Source: Asticcacaulis solisilvae
Lineage (GTDB): Bacteria > Pseudomonadota > Alphaproteobacteria > Caulobacterales > Caulobacteraceae
DNA: 64,000 nucleotides
Direction: 5' to 3'
Assembly (NCBI RefSeq): GCF_017875235.1
Contig: NZ_JAGGMI010000002.1
Location: 310,001-374,000 of the forward strand
Shown here: positions 44,233 to 53,569 of the stretch, in pieces
How positions within the stretch are numbered: position 1 is the stretch's first letter
Layout: each line of letters opens with the position of its first letter
Made by a program: the position numbers and the translations under genes
Notes under the pieces: model-generated
The model's database searches: none
Told to the model about the DNA's origin: nothing
Seen by the model: the letters and a program-made list of their open reading frames with translations, nothing else

Positions 44233-46449
44233 TTAAACGCGCAGTTTGCGCAATCCACGCGGCGCCATCTTTCCGGCCTGCGCGCGCTTGCCCTGATAGT
44301 CCCTGAAGTCCTTGAATTCGCGCGCCTTGCCCGAACCGTCGTACCATTGGGGTGTAGCGCCGGAATCGAACACGGCGATGTCACGCACGCCGCCGTCTTT
44401 ATAGGCCTGCAGCTTGACGCCCTTGCCGCGCGCCATTTCCGGCAGTTCCGAAACCGGGAAGATGAGCAGCTTGTTGTTCTCGCCCAGCACCATCAGGCTG
44501 TCGCCGATAACAGGCAGAGCCGCCAGGGCTTCAGTGCCCTCGACGTTCAGGACCTGCTTGCCGGCGCGCTTGTTGGCGACGCCGTCTTCCTCGTTCATCA
44601 CGAAGCCATAACCGTTCTTCGACACCATGACACGTTTCTGGCCGGCCTGGGCGACGAAGACGGTGACGATCTTGGCGCCATCCTCGAAATCGACCATCAG
44701 GCGCAGCGGCTCGCCATGGCCGCGCGCCGACGGCAGCTTGTCGCAGGCCAGCGTCAGGAAACGGCCGTCCGAAGTCATGATCAAAAGCTTGTCGGTCGTC
44801 ATGGCCGGCACCAGCCACGCCAGTTCGTCGCCTTCCTTGAACTTCAGCTCCGACGGATCGGCGACGGCGCCCTTGGCGGCGCGTATCCAGCCGCGTTTCG
44901 ACAGGATGACGGTGATCGGCTCCTTGGGCAGGTAGCTCTCGATCGCCGCAACTTCGATATTGGCCGGCGCCTCGGCAAAGGTGGTGCGGCGGGCGGACAA
45001 GAGCTTCTTGCGCACCTCGACCAGTTGCTGGTCGATGCGCTTCCACTGCAGCTTCTCGCTGCCCAGCAGCTTGTTCAGTTCGTCGCGTTCCTCGGAAAGC
45101 TTCTTGTGCTCGTCCTGGATTGTCATTTCCTCGAGCCGAGCCAACTGACGCAGGCGGGTATCGAGGATGTAGTCGGCCTGGACCTCGGTCAGCTTGAAGC
45201 GCGCCATCAACACGTCGCGCGGCTTCTCTTCCTCGCGGATGATGCGGATCACCTCATCCAGGTTGAGGAAGGCGATCATCAAGCCGTCGAGCAGGTGCAG
45301 GCGCTTTTCGATCTTTTCCAGGCGCCACTGCGACGTGCGCTGCAACACGACACGGCGGTGGTCGAGGAAGGCGATCAGACAGGCCCGCAAGCCCATGACA
45401 CGCGGCGTGCCAGTGCCGTCGAGCACGTTGATATTGACGCCGAAACGCGTTTCCAGGTCGGAGACCTTGAACAGGCTCTCCATCAGGACTTCAGGCTCGA
45501 TATTGCGGGTCTTGGGCTCCAGTACCAGGCGGACCTCTTCGTCCGACTCGTCGCGGACATCGCCCAAGAGCGGCGCCTTCTTGTTCTCGATCAGGTCGGC
45601 CAGTTGCTCGATCAGGCGCGACTTCTGGACCTGGTACGGAATCTCGCGGACGACGATGCGCCAGTTCCCGCGGCCCAGTTCCTCGACCTCATAGCGGGCG
45701 CGCGTGCGGATTGACCCGCGACCGGTCTCGTAGGCCTCTTGGATCGAAGCGCGGCTTTCGACGCAGATGCCGCCGGTCGGAAAGTCGGGACCGGGGATGA
45801 ATTCCATTAGTTCGGCCGTCGTCGTTTCTGGCGCGGTCAGGAGCTTGCGGCAGGCGTCGATCAACTCGGCGACATTGTGCGGCGGGATCGAGGTCGCCAT
45901 ACCGACGGCGATGCCCATCGACCCGTTGGCCAAGAGGTTCGGGAAGCCGGCCGGCAGAATGACCGGCTCTTCGTCCTGGTCGTCATAGGTGGGCCTGAAG
46001 TCGACGGCGTTTTCGTTGATGCCTTCCAGCAGCAGCATGGCGGCGGGCGTCAGGCGGCATTCAGTGTAACGCATGGCGGCGGGGTTATCGCCATCGATAT
46101 TGCCGAAATTGCCCTGGCCGTCGACCAATTGGTAGCGTTGCGCAAAGTCCTGCGCCATGCGCACCAGGGCATCATAGATCGCCTGGTCGCCGTGCGGGTG
46201 GTAGGTACCCATGACTTCACCGACAACCTTGGCGCACTTGCGCGCCGCCGCTTCGGGCGTCAGTCGCATGTCGCCCATGGCGTACATGATACGGCGGTGG
46301 ACGGGCTTCATGCCGTCGCGCACGTCCGGCAGCGCCCGGTGCATGATGGTGGAAAGGGCATAGGCCAGATAGCGGCGCGACAGCGCTTCGCTCATAGGCT
46401 CATCGACGACCTGGCCGCCGGCGTCGTCAGGAATCACTACGTCACTCAT
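44233..46449 (-). CDS. parC: DNA topoisomerase IV subunit A
   Basis: Decatenates daughter chromosomes with ParE. The 738 residues have the catalytic Tyr128 in AAMRYTECRL, and RALPDVRDGMKPVHRRIMYAM, HPHGDQAIYDALV and VDGQGNFGNIDGDNPAA upstream. The C-terminal half (about 490-738) is the beta-pinwheel with degenerate repeats. The absence of the GyrA-box and the shorter tail support ParC over GyrA. Gln89 stands where E. coli ParC has Ser80. Single gene; 48 bp from the MFS gene. Confidence 0.95.
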   Translation of the reverse strand: MSDVVIPDDAGGQVVDEPMSEALSRRYLAYALSTIMHRALPDVRDGMKPVHRRIMYAMGDMRLTPEAAARKCAKVVGEVMGTYHPHGDQAIYDALVRMAQDFAQRYQLVDGQGNFGNIDGDNPAAMRYTECRLTPAAMLLLEGINENAVDFRPTYDDQDEEPVILPAGFPNLLANGSMGIAVGMATSIPPHNVAELIDACRKLLTAPETTTAELMEFIPGPDFPTGGICVESRASIQEAYETGRGSIRTRARYEVEELGRGNWRIVVREIPYQVQKSRLIEQLADLIENKKAPLLGDVRDESDEEVRLVLEPKTRNIEPEVLMESLFKVSDLETRFGVNINVLDGTGTPRVMGLRACLIAFLDHRRVVLQRTSQWRLEKIEKRLHLLDGLMIAFLNLDEVIRIIREEEKPRDVLMARFKLTEVQADYILDTRLRQLARLEEMTIQDEHKKLSEERDELNKLLGSEKLQWKRIDQQLVEVRKKLLSARRTTFAEAPANIEVAAIESYLPKEPITVILSKRGWIRAAKGAVADPSELKFKEGDELAWLVPAMTTDKLLIMTSDGRFLTLACDKLPSARGHGEPLRLMVDFEDGAKIVTVFVAQAGQKRVMVSKNGYGFVMNEEDGVANKRAGKQVLNVEGTEALAALPVIGDSLMVLGENNKLLIFPVSELPEMARGKGVKLQAYKDGGVRDIAVFDSGATPQWYDGSGKAREFKDFRDYQGKRAQAGKMAPRGLRKLRV

Positions 46450-46503
46450 CCGCCCCGTTTAGAACGAGAACGAAAGGAATACAAGCGGAAGTCTCTTATG
46501 TAT

Positions 46504-47439
46504 TCACACCGCGTTGCGCGCCTGGTCGCGCCCGGCGGACTTGGCGGCGTACAGCGCCTGGTCGGCGTCCTTATAGAGCCCCTGGAGCGTCTTGCCCGGC
46601 GTCCATTCGGCGATGCCCGCCGAAAAGGTGTAGCGCAGGGTGACGTCGCCGACCTTCAGTCTCTGGTCACGCAGGTGTGCCCTCAGGCGTTCGACCACGG
46701 CGCCGGCCTGATCCGTGGAGGCGCCTGGCATGACGAACAGGAACTCCTCGCCGCCGACCCGGCCGGTGACGTCGCGGTCGCGCAGCACGTCGCGCATGCA
46801 GCCCGAGAAATGCACCAGGACCTGGTCGCCGCCGTCATGGCCGAAATGATCGTTGATCATCTTGAAATGGTCGAGGTCGAGCAGGACGATACTGAAAACC
46901 TGGTTGCCCTGAACAGCGCGGTCCAGGATGGCGCCGAAACGCTTCATGGCGGCGCCGCGATTGAACAGTCCTGTCAGATGGTCGGTTTCCGAAGCGACAA
47001 TGGCTTCGTCGCGCGCCGTGCGCAGCGTCGCTTCCTTGTGCTTCACCGCCGTATAGTCGGTGACCGCCAATAGGACCCAGTTATCGTCGAAGGTGGTTTC
47101 GATGGCGTACATCCACCGGCCATCGACCATATCGACCTCGAACTTGCGCAAGGCCCGGCTGCGGCGCTTGCCATCGGCCATGGCCAGCCAGGCGTCCATA
47201 TCGTCCGTCTCGATCAGAGGGCCCGTTTTCCAGGCATGACAGTGGCGCATGATGCTGCCGAAGGTCTGGGGCCCCGGCTGGACATCGTACAGACGGACAA
47301 AGTCCGGCGTGGCGAACTGAAGCGTGTCATCCGGCGCGAACAAGGCCAGCATGGTGCCGCTGTTCAGCAAGCCCTCTCCAAGGCGCATCAGAAGCTCTGG
47401 TGTCATATTGCTCTGGTAGGACTTGCCGTCTGAATTCAT
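46504..47439 (-). CDS. PAS-like/GGDEF diguanylate cyclase
   Basis: Makes cyclic di-GMP. The 311-residue protein has no TM helix; residues 20-130 form a PAS-like sensor (LFAPDDTLQFATPDFVRLYD), residues 145-305 the GGDEF domain with active site RVGGEEFLFV. The allosteric I-site RDRD lies five residues before GGEEF, so product inhibition is expected. TDHLTGLFNRGAA is the standard domain opening. No EAL domain or partner gene is nearby. Confidence 0.92.
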   Translation of the reverse strand: MNSDGKSYQSNMTPELLMRLGEGLLNSGTMLALFAPDDTLQFATPDFVRLYDVQPGPQTFGSIMRHCHAWKTGPLIETDDMDAWLAMADGKRRSRALRKFEVDMVDGRWMYAIETTFDDNWVLLAVTDYTAVKHKEATLRTARDEAIVASETDHLTGLFNRGAAMKRFGAILDRAVQGNQVFSIVLLDLDHFKMINDHFGHDGGDQVLVHFSGCMRDVLRDRDVTGRVGGEEFLFVMPGASTDQAGAVVERLRAHLRDQRLKVGDVTLRYTFSAGIAEWTPGKTLQGLYKDADQALYAAKSAGRDQARNAV

Positions 47440-47484
47440 GCTGCGGACGCTAACAGAGCGGTGTTATTTTCCAATTAAAACCAC

Positions 47485-47886
47485 TTACCAATTATTGCGT
47501 CCGTCCATCTGTTCCACAGGCAATGCGTCGAGGTTGAAACCATCGACCATGCGCATGTTGACGGCGAAGGTGCGCGCCGTGGGCATCTGGCCCGGCGTCG
47601 TCCCTTCCTTTGGCGTGCCGTCGGCATTGTAGGCCGAGGCCCAGTCCGGGCTGTCGCCATGCGTGTTGCCACCGCAGGTGCCGCAGAAATGGTGCTGGTT
47701 CATGCCACCACTGGCCGAATAGGTGCGATTCTGGTCGGCCTTGACCGTGACCTCGTCAGGCGAGAAATAGGCCCAGACGGCGCCCGTTCGATGGCAGAAG
47801 GTGCAATTGCACGTCTTGGCGCTTTCCGGGGCGCGCGGCAGTTCGATATGGGTGGCGCCGCAATGGCAGGTGGCGGTCAGGGTCAT
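47485..47886 (-). CDS. GFA/CENP-V family zinc protein
   Basis: A 133-residue protein with the GFA zinc ligands: CHCGATHIELP (7-17), CNCTFCHRTGAVWAYF (27-42) and HFCGTCGGNTHG (about 66-77). Members were named glutathione-dependent formaldehyde-activating, though that activity is doubtful for most. VRMVDGFNLDALPVEQ-like NMRMVDGFNLDALPVE near the end is typical. Monocistronic. Confidence 0.88.
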   Translation of the reverse strand: MTLTATCHCGATHIELPRAPESAKTCNCTFCHRTGAVWAYFSPDEVTVKADQNRTYSASGGMNQHHFCGTCGGNTHGDSPDWASAYNADGTPKEGTTPGQMPTARTFAVNMRMVDGFNLDALPVEQMDGRNNW

Positions 47887-47946
47887 GGCATCCTCCTTGT
47901 GTTGCCGGAGAATGCATCAACTTACTGCCAAATTTTGTCAGTATGG

Positions 47947-48438
47947 TTAGAAAAGCGCGTCGACTTCGCTCTGACGGTTGGCTTCCATAGACTCGGCGCG
48001 GCCGTGGATATGCGAGTCCATCTCGACCACCAAAGCCTTCATTTCCGCCAGGCGCGCTTGCAGGTCGATCCTCGCTTCGCCGTCTTCAAGGTTCGAACTG
48101 AGCAGGATATTGATCGACGAATCAAACATCGCCAAGGCTCGCGTGCAGCTTTCGTCAAAGGCCAGGCGCGCTTCGGACGGCGCATGCAGATAAGCGGAAA
48201 TCACCACTTCGCGCAACTCGAACCCGGATGCCTCGAAGTGCGCGACATAGTCCCGCGGCTTCCAGTCCGCCAGCTCCTCGGCCATGTCCGGCATGTCGAG
48301 GCCCATTTCGAACAGCATGATCGCTTCGTTGAACAGGTTCAGGTAGTCGGTCGCCAGGCCGGTATGCGGATTGACATTGGCAGCGAGCAGTTCGGGCGCG
48401 CTGTAGGTCACTATCTGGGCTCGGTCGATCTCACGCAT
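47947..48438 (-). CDS. Conserved hypothetical helical protein
   Basis: No family recognised. Start 48438 (MREIDRAQIVTYSAPELLAAN) has GGGAG four bases upstream; the frame is open 21 codons more. The 163 residues are acidic and almost wholly helical: DYLNLFNEAIMLFEMGLDMPDMAEELADW, then VAHFEASGFELREVV, then a long C-terminal helix. No signal or membrane segment, so cytoplasmic. Confidence 0.6.
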   Translation of the reverse strand: MREIDRAQIVTYSAPELLAANVNPHTGLATDYLNLFNEAIMLFEMGLDMPDMAEELADWKPRDYVAHFEASGFELREVVISAYLHAPSEARLAFDESCTRALAMFDSSINILLSSNLEDGEARIDLQARLAEMKALVVEMDSHIHGRAESMEANRQSEVDALF

Positions 48439-48503
48439 GATGCTCCCACTCTGACACACATTTCTTAGCAAAGGATGGATGCCGGCTCCAAAGGATTGCA
48501 TTG

Positions 48504-49238
48504 TTATCCCAAACCGGCGTGCGACAGCGCTTCCGCCAGGTGTTCGCGGATGTCAGGCAACGGTTTGTTGTGGGGATGGAAGACGTGGCGCTCCAGGAAA
48601 AATCCGGTCAGCTTCAGGCCATCCACGACATCGCCCCCGTTGATGCCGCCTTGCGACGACAGCAGGAATTGCGGCAGCGGCAACAGCTTGTCCTTGTAGG
48701 GCGCGCCGCTTTCGGCACTGACGGCGCGCGCCGATTTCGGGCTGACATAACAAAGGTTGTCGCGCGTGCCTGAGACCGCGCAGGCGCTCAGGTCCAGGCC
48801 GTAGCCCAGCTCTTCGAGAAGCCCGGCTTCGTAGCGAACATAGATGGCCGGCCAGATTTCGGGAATAGCAAAGGCCGACAACAGGGCGCGAAAGGCATGA
48901 TAGGCGCCTTCGTGGCGTTCGCGTTCCGGCAGGGCCTGGCGCGTCATCAGCGCGGCGCATTGCAGGCCCAGCAACCCAACGGGATCGTCAAGCAGGTCAG
49001 GTCCCTGCCCGTCCGCTTCGATCGTCGCGGCGCCCAGTTGGTCGGCGCTGCGGGCGCGATAGCGGAAGGTCACGGGGGATCCAGGCTGCAGCAGCGGCTT
49101 CATCCGCCGCGACGCCCCGCCGGCGATATGCGCCGCCTGAACGCCGTGCAGCCGCGTCAGCACATGCACCACCGCCCCGGTTTCACCGTGGAGCCGCGCA
49201 CTCAGGACTATGGCTTCGTCTTCGTATTCCAATGACAT
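48504..49238 (-). CDS. recO: DNA repair protein RecO
   Basis: Loads RecA on SSB-coated gaps with RecR. The 244 residues show the OB-fold N-terminus (EDEAIVLSARLHGETGAVVHVLTRLHG), a helical middle domain, and LCYVSPKSARAVS. The C-terminal Cys zinc pair of the E. coli-type protein is not complete. It lies downstream of rnc-era, separated by a repeat element. Confidence 0.94.
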   Translation of the reverse strand: MSLEYEDEAIVLSARLHGETGAVVHVLTRLHGVQAAHIAGGASRRMKPLLQPGSPVTFRYRARSADQLGAATIEADGQGPDLLDDPVGLLGLQCAALMTRQALPERERHEGAYHAFRALLSAFAIPEIWPAIYVRYEAGLLEELGYGLDLSACAVSGTRDNLCYVSPKSARAVSAESGAPYKDKLLPLPQFLLSSQGGINGGDVVDGLKLTGFFLERHVFHPHNKPLPDIREHLAEALSHAGLG

Positions 49239-49300
49239 GTCCTAAGAGTTGCGGACCGCCAGAACGGGCTTCGCTTAGGTGTGACGGCTTGCTTTTTTAC

Positions 49301-49523
49301 TCCTCCCCAGCGTGCTGGGGAGGGGGACCGCACGACGCGCGAAGCGCTAGATGCGGTGGTGGGGGCATCCTGTGTAAACACCACGAATACCGTTGTGACA
49401 AGTTAAAGTAGCCCCCACCACCACATCTCTTTCGCCATCTGTCGATGGCTCAATCGTCTTGCGCTTGCCGGGACTATATCCCGGCTGCGCTCACCCGGCC
49501 TCCCCGGCAAAGCCAGGGAGGAA
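49301..49523. repeat. GGGGAGG-type palindromic intergenic repeat, copy 2
   Basis: The 301-bp recO-era gap holds no gene. It is filled with an imperfect inverted repeat: CCTCCCCAGC/GCTGGGGAGG hairpin at one end, GATGCGGTGGTGGGGGC facing GCCCCCACCACCACATC around a 40-bp centre, and a CCCGGCAAAGCC/GGGAGG element at the other end. A further hairpin, GCCGGGACTATATCCCGGC, sits inside one arm. Confidence 0.75.
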
Positions 49524-49539
49524 TAAGAAAAGGGCAGAC

Positions 49540-50493
49540 CTAACTATCGTATTCCAAACCAAACTGCGCGTACAGCGCGCGATCATCGCTCCATTTTTCC
49601 GACACCTGAACATGCAGGAACAGATGCACCGGCCGGTCGAGCAGCTTCGACAGGTCCTCGCGCGATTTCTGGCCGATCCATTTCAGCGTCTGGCCGTTCT
49701 TACCCAAGACAATGGCGCGCTGGCCGTCGCGTTCGACATAGATGGTCTGTTCGATACGCGCCGAGCCATCGGGCTTGTCCTCGAACTTGGTCGTCATGAC
49801 CGCGGCGGCGTAGGGCAGCTCTTCGTGGACGCGCAGGAACAGCTTTTCGCGCGTGATTTCGGCGGCGAGGATGCGCACCGGCGCATCGGCGGCCTGGTCT
49901 TCCGGATAGAGCCACGGCCCTTCCGGCATGCGCCTGGCCAGAAGCGTCTTCAGGTCATTGACGCCATTGCCCTTTTCGGCCGAGATCATCAGCACGTCCT
50001 CGACCACCCCTGTCTTGTACAGCTCATCGGCGACCGCCAGCAGGTTGTCGCGCTTCATCAGGTCGATCTTGTTCAGCGCCAGGACCGCCTTGGCGCTATT
50101 GGCCTTAAGGCCCTCGATGATCATGTCGACGTCCTCGACCGCCTTGTAGTCGGCCGCCGTTGCCTTGATCTCGGTCGAATGCCTGACCGCCAGTTGCGCT
50201 GCGGCATCGACGAGCAGCACGATGCAGTCGGCGTCCTGCGCCCCGCCCCAGGCCGAGGCGACCATGGCGCGGTCCAGGCGCCGACGCGGCTTGAAGATAC
50301 CCGGCGTGTCGACCAGTACCATCTGGACGTCGCCTTCGATGGCGATGCCGCGCACCGGAAAACGCGTCGTCTGCACCTTCTGCGTCACGATCGACACCTT
50401 GGTGCCGACCAGCCGGTTGACAAGCGTGGACTTACCGGCGTTCGGCGCGCCGATGATGGCGACAAAACCGCATTTTTGAGGGGTATCGGTCAA
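49540..50493 (-). CDS. era: GTPase Era
   Basis: Ribosome-assembly GTPase that binds 16S rRNA 3' end. With the TTG start at 50493 the product has 317 residues. G1 GAPNAGKST, G3 DTPG, G4 NKID and G5 SAEKGNG are present, then a KH domain with GKNGQ. The TTG overlaps the rnc TGA (TTGA), no in-frame ATG or GTG fits, and AGGA lies nine bases upstream; the frame is open to 50682 inside rnc, which would add foreign sequence. Confidence 0.95.
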   Translation of the reverse strand: MTDTPQKCGFVAIIGAPNAGKSTLVNRLVGTKVSIVTQKVQTTRFPVRGIAIEGDVQMVLVDTPGIFKPRRRLDRAMVASAWGGAQDADCIVLLVDAAAQLAVRHSTEIKATAADYKAVEDVDMIIEGLKANSAKAVLALNKIDLMKRDNLLAVADELYKTGVVEDVLMISAEKGNGVNDLKTLLARRMPEGPWLYPEDQAADAPVRILAAEITREKLFLRVHEELPYAAAVMTTKFEDKPDGSARIEQTIYVERDGQRAIVLGKNGQTLKWIGQKSREDLSKLLDRPVHLFLHVQVSEKWSDDRALYAQFGLEYDS

Positions 50494-51185
50494 TTCAGTT
50501 GTTCCTGTTCGATCAGGCGCAGGGCGGCGGCCTTTTCGGCCTCCTGGCGCGACTTGCCGGTCGCCGCCTGGGGTGTAACCCCGTCGATGCGCACTTCGAT
50601 GGTGAAGATCGGGGCGTGATCGGGCCCCTTGCGGTTGATCAGGCTGTAAGCCGGCGGCGCCTTGCCATTGGCGGCGGCCCATTCCTGGAGGAAGGATTTC
50701 GGATTGCTTTGCGAAGCATTGCCGCTGTTACGCAAGGCGTCGGCCCACAGGGGCTTGAAACACCTTACCACCGTCTCGTAGCCGCCGTCGACATAGACGG
50801 CCGCCATCAGGGCTTCAGTGGCGTCGCCGAGTATCGTCGGATTGGCGCGGCCGCCGCTCTTGGTTTCGCCCGCCGCCAGGCGTAGGGCTGGCCCAAGGTC
50901 AAGCGCCTTCGCCACGGCGGCACAGGCGTCGCGGCTGACCAGTGAGTGAAAGCGGCGCGACAGTTCGCCCTCTTCGGCGTCGGGAAACGCCTCCATCAAA
51001 GATTCGGCGGTCAGCAGTCCCAGCACGCGATCGCCCAGGAATTCGAGGCGTTCGTTATCTTTTATCTTACGCGCACCCTCGGCGACGCTGGCGTGCGTCA
51101 GCGCCACGTCCAGCAGTTCCGGGTTTTGAAAGGTATAGCCCAGGCGCGCCTGCAAGGCGTCGATGGCTTTGATACGCGCGTTCAT
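50490..51185 (-). CDS. rnc: Ribonuclease III
   Basis: Cuts double-stranded RNA in rRNA processing. The 231 residues carry the catalytic NERLEFLGDRVLGLL (about 43-57), a second acidic site in GDATEALMAAVYVDGG, and a C-terminal dsRNA-binding domain (SFLQEWAAANGKAPPAYSLI, ending in GKSRQEAEKAAALRLIEQE). It overlaps era by 4 bp and lies 134 bp after lepB, the standard lepB-rnc-era order. Confidence 0.97.
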   Translation of the reverse strand: MNARIKAIDALQARLGYTFQNPELLDVALTHASVAEGARKIKDNERLEFLGDRVLGLLTAESLMEAFPDAEEGELSRRFHSLVSRDACAAVAKALDLGPALRLAAGETKSGGRANPTILGDATEALMAAVYVDGGYETVVRCFKPLWADALRNSGNASQSNPKSFLQEWAAANGKAPPAYSLINRKGPDHAPIFTIEVRIDGVTPQAATGKSRQEAEKAAALRLIEQEQLN

Positions 51186-51240
51186 GGGCTGCGTTTACAG
51201 CACCGCCCCGGCTACGAAAAGACCATTTTCGCTTCGGCCT

Positions 51241-51263
51241 CCGAAATGCCCCTTGCATTTCGG
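51241..51263. other. Hairpin in the lepB-rnc gap
   Basis: CCGAAATGC pairs with GCATTTCGG around CCCTT. No T run follows. It may be an RNase III processing site of its own mRNA, but that is speculative. Confidence 0.3.
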
Positions 51264-51318
51264 CAAGCGCGACTGCGCGCCCGAGCAGATGCGAGACAGG
51301 TCGCGCGGCGTCTGAGCA

Positions 51319-52200
51319 CTAAACCAGCGTCTTGAAGAAGCGTTCCCAGTTGAAGTTCAGCCAGGTCCAGGGCTTCCACAGCGATGAACCTTCCTTCCAC
51401 GACATCAGGATAAAGACGGCGCGGCCTTCCAGGTTTTCTTCCGGAACGAAGCCGACACCCGAATCATAGGGATCGTCCGGCGAGAAGCGGCTGTCCAGCG
51501 AGTTGTCGCGGTTGTCACCCATGACGAAGTAGTGGCCCATCGGCACGGTGAAGACACCGGTGTTGTCGGCGCGGCCGTCCTGGACCATGTCCTGCATCTG
51601 GTGGACACGGCCGTTCGGCAGGAACTCGCGTTGCAGGTTCGCCGTGCCCGCCGGCGCGTCCGACGCCTGGACTGTGCCCATATTGGTGAAAGGCACCGGC
51701 TGGTCGTTGATATAGAGCTGATCGCGCTTCATCTGGACGCGATCGCCCGGCAAGCCGACAACGCGTTTGATATAATCGACCTTGGGGTTCGACGGCAGCT
51801 TGAAGACCACAACGTCGCCACGCGTCGGCGCCTTATTGAAGATACGTCCTTCGATGAACGGCACGGCTACGGGGAAGGAATATTTCGAAATCCCGTAATT
51901 CCATTTCGATACGATGATGTAATCGCCCTGGTACAGGTTGGGCTCCATCGACGCCGACGGGATGGTAAAGGGCTGGAACAGGAAGGTGCGCAGGAACATG
52001 ACCAGGATCAGGGCCACGGCCACGACGCCGAAGATCTCCTTGGCTTCCTCGATGGCCGACTGCTTAGCCGGCGGCTCTGAGCCGTCGCTGCCATCGTGGC
52101 TATCGTCGCTTGCGACCTCATCGACCGAGGGCGCGGCATGCGCGTGCGCAGCATGGGTTACGCCCTGATTCAGGTTCGAGTCGTCACGCGATGTCGTCAT
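51319..52200 (-). CDS. lepB: Signal peptidase I
   Basis: Cleaves signal peptides of exported proteins. The 293 residues begin with a 45-residue acidic cytoplasmic extension rich in His/Ala, then one TM helix (IFGVVAVALILVMFLRTFLF). The catalytic Ser lies in PSASMEPNLYQGDYI and the Lys in DYIKRVVGLPGDRVQM; GDNRDNSLDSR is box E. The last 30 residues (SLWKPWTWLNFNWERFFK) may lie on the membrane. It follows acpS by about 220 bp. Confidence 0.96.
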   Translation of the reverse strand: MTTSRDDSNLNQGVTHAAHAHAAPSVDEVASDDSHDGSDGSEPPAKQSAIEEAKEIFGVVAVALILVMFLRTFLFQPFTIPSASMEPNLYQGDYIIVSKWNYGISKYSFPVAVPFIEGRIFNKAPTRGDVVVFKLPSNPKVDYIKRVVGLPGDRVQMKRDQLYINDQPVPFTNMGTVQASDAPAGTANLQREFLPNGRVHQMQDMVQDGRADNTGVFTVPMGHYFVMGDNRDNSLDSRFSPDDPYDSGVGFVPEENLEGRAVFILMSWKEGSSLWKPWTWLNFNWERFFKTLV

Positions 52201-52421
52201 TTACGCCAGCCCCATAATTATGCGCGCGCCCGTCACTTCGGGCTTGCCTTAGGTTTTTTCCGGAAACATCCCCCGTTCCGTCTTTTGAACCACGTAATCG
52301 TGCATTATGGCAAGGGCAAGACAGTTTTTTGTCAGCCCACGCCTTGGTGGATGATCTTTTCGTAATCTTCCGAAGCGATAGGCCAAATAGTGGGAAGCCG
52401 GCTTTTTGACATATCGTGAAC

Positions 52422-52811
52422 CTAACGCGCCTCGATCAGCGCATAGGCCGTGGCGTAAGGGTCTTCGTCGCTCAGCGACAAATGAATATGCGCCTCCTTA
52501 CCATCAGGCAGCAGGCCGCGCAGGGTATCGGCCGCCCCACCGTGCAGCAGGACGCGCGGCTGGCCCAAAGGCCCCGTCACCACTTCGATATCGACATAGA
52601 AGAAGCCGCGCACGCCCGTGCCAAACGCCTTTGCCACGGCCTCCTTGGCGGCGAAACGCTTGGCCAGGCTAAGATCGGTGCGCGCTGCCTTTGCGGCGTG
52701 CGCCTGTTCGTCCGGCGTATAGATACGGTTGAGAAAGCGATCGCCGAACCGGTCGACGGACTGTTTGATGCGGCGCGCATCGCACAGGTCGATGCCGATG
52801 CCAATGATCAT
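52422..52811 (-). CDS. acpS: Holo-ACP synthase
   Basis: Transfers phosphopantetheine from CoA to acyl carrier protein. [12 protein letters not shown] (4-15) with the metal Asp and [13 protein letters not shown] (about 50-62) with the metal Glu are the two signatures. The 129 residues are normal. The ATG overlaps the pdxJ stop by 4 bp. Confidence 0.96.
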   Translation of the reverse strand: MIIGIGIDLCDARRIKQSVDRFGDRFLNRIYTPDEQAHAAKAARTDLSLAKRFAAKEAVAKAFGTGVRGFFYVDIEVVTGPLGQPRVLLHGGAADTLRGLLPDGKEAHIHLSLSDEDPYATAYALIEAR

Positions 52812-53569
52812 GTCAAATGATCCCGGCGCTGGGCGTCCATCAACTCGCGCATGCGTTTAAGGGACGCTTCCAGCCCGACGAAGATGGCTTCGCCGATCAG
52901 GAAATGGCCGATATTCAGTTCGCGGATCTCGGGGATGGCGGCGATGAAGGGCACGGTGTCGTAATCGATGCCGTGACCGGCATGAACTTCGATACCAAGC
53001 TTATGCGCCTGTTGCGCCGCCGCCTGCAACCGCTTCAATTCGTTCTTAAAAACATCGTCCTGTTTCTCGCGGAAGGCGTCGCACAGGGCCCCGGTATGGA
53101 ATTCGACCACCGGCGCGGAGACTTTCGCCGCCGCCTCGACCTGGGCCGGATCGGTGGCGATGAACAGGGAGGCGCGGATGCCGGCGCGGTTGAACAGGCG
53201 CACGGCCTCGCCCACCGGCCCGATCTGACCAAGGACATCGAGCCCGCCTTCGGTCGTGCGCTCCTGGCGGCGCTCCGGCACCAGGCAGGCGGCGTGCGGC
53301 ATCAGCTTGAGCGCCATGCCGACCATCTCGTCGGTCACCGCCATCTCGAAATTGAGCGGCTTGCCGTGACTGTCGCAGACCTTTTTCAGCGCCAGCACAT
53401 CGGCATCGACGATGTGGCGGCGGTCTTCGCGCAGGTGCGCCGTGATGCCATCGACGCCCGCGGCGATCGCCAGTTCAGCGGCGCGCACCGGATCGGGGGC
53501 ATGGCCGCCGCGCGCATTGCGCACAGTGGCGACGTGATCGACATTGAGGCCTAGGCGGATGTAGGTCAT
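52808..53569 (-). CDS. pdxJ: Pyridoxine 5'-phosphate synthase
   Basis: Last step of the DXP-dependent vitamin B6 route. ATG 53569 ([21 protein letters not shown]) overlaps the pyrE stop by 4 bp and gives 253 residues; a longer frame within pyrE is rejected. [34 protein letters not shown] and [12 protein letters not shown] are the active-site segments. Part of pyrE-pdxJ-acpS, all linked by 4-bp overlaps. Confidence 0.97.
   Translation of the reverse strand: MTYIRLGLNVDHVATVRNARGGHAPDPVRAAELAIAAGVDGITAHLREDRRHIVDADVLALKKVCDSHGKPLNFEMAVTDEMVGMALKLMPHAACLVPERRQERTTEGGLDVLGQIGPVGEAVRLFNRAGIRASLFIATDPAQVEAAAKVSAPVVEFHTGALCDAFREKQDDVFKNELKRLQAAAQQAHKLGIEVHAGHGIDYDTVPFIAAIPEIRELNIGHFLIGEAIFVGLEASLKRMRELMDAQRRDHLT

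Noticed and set aside
43480-45714. 744-codon plus-strand open frame opposite the MFS gene and parC
   Set aside because: Antisense shadow spanning two real genes.
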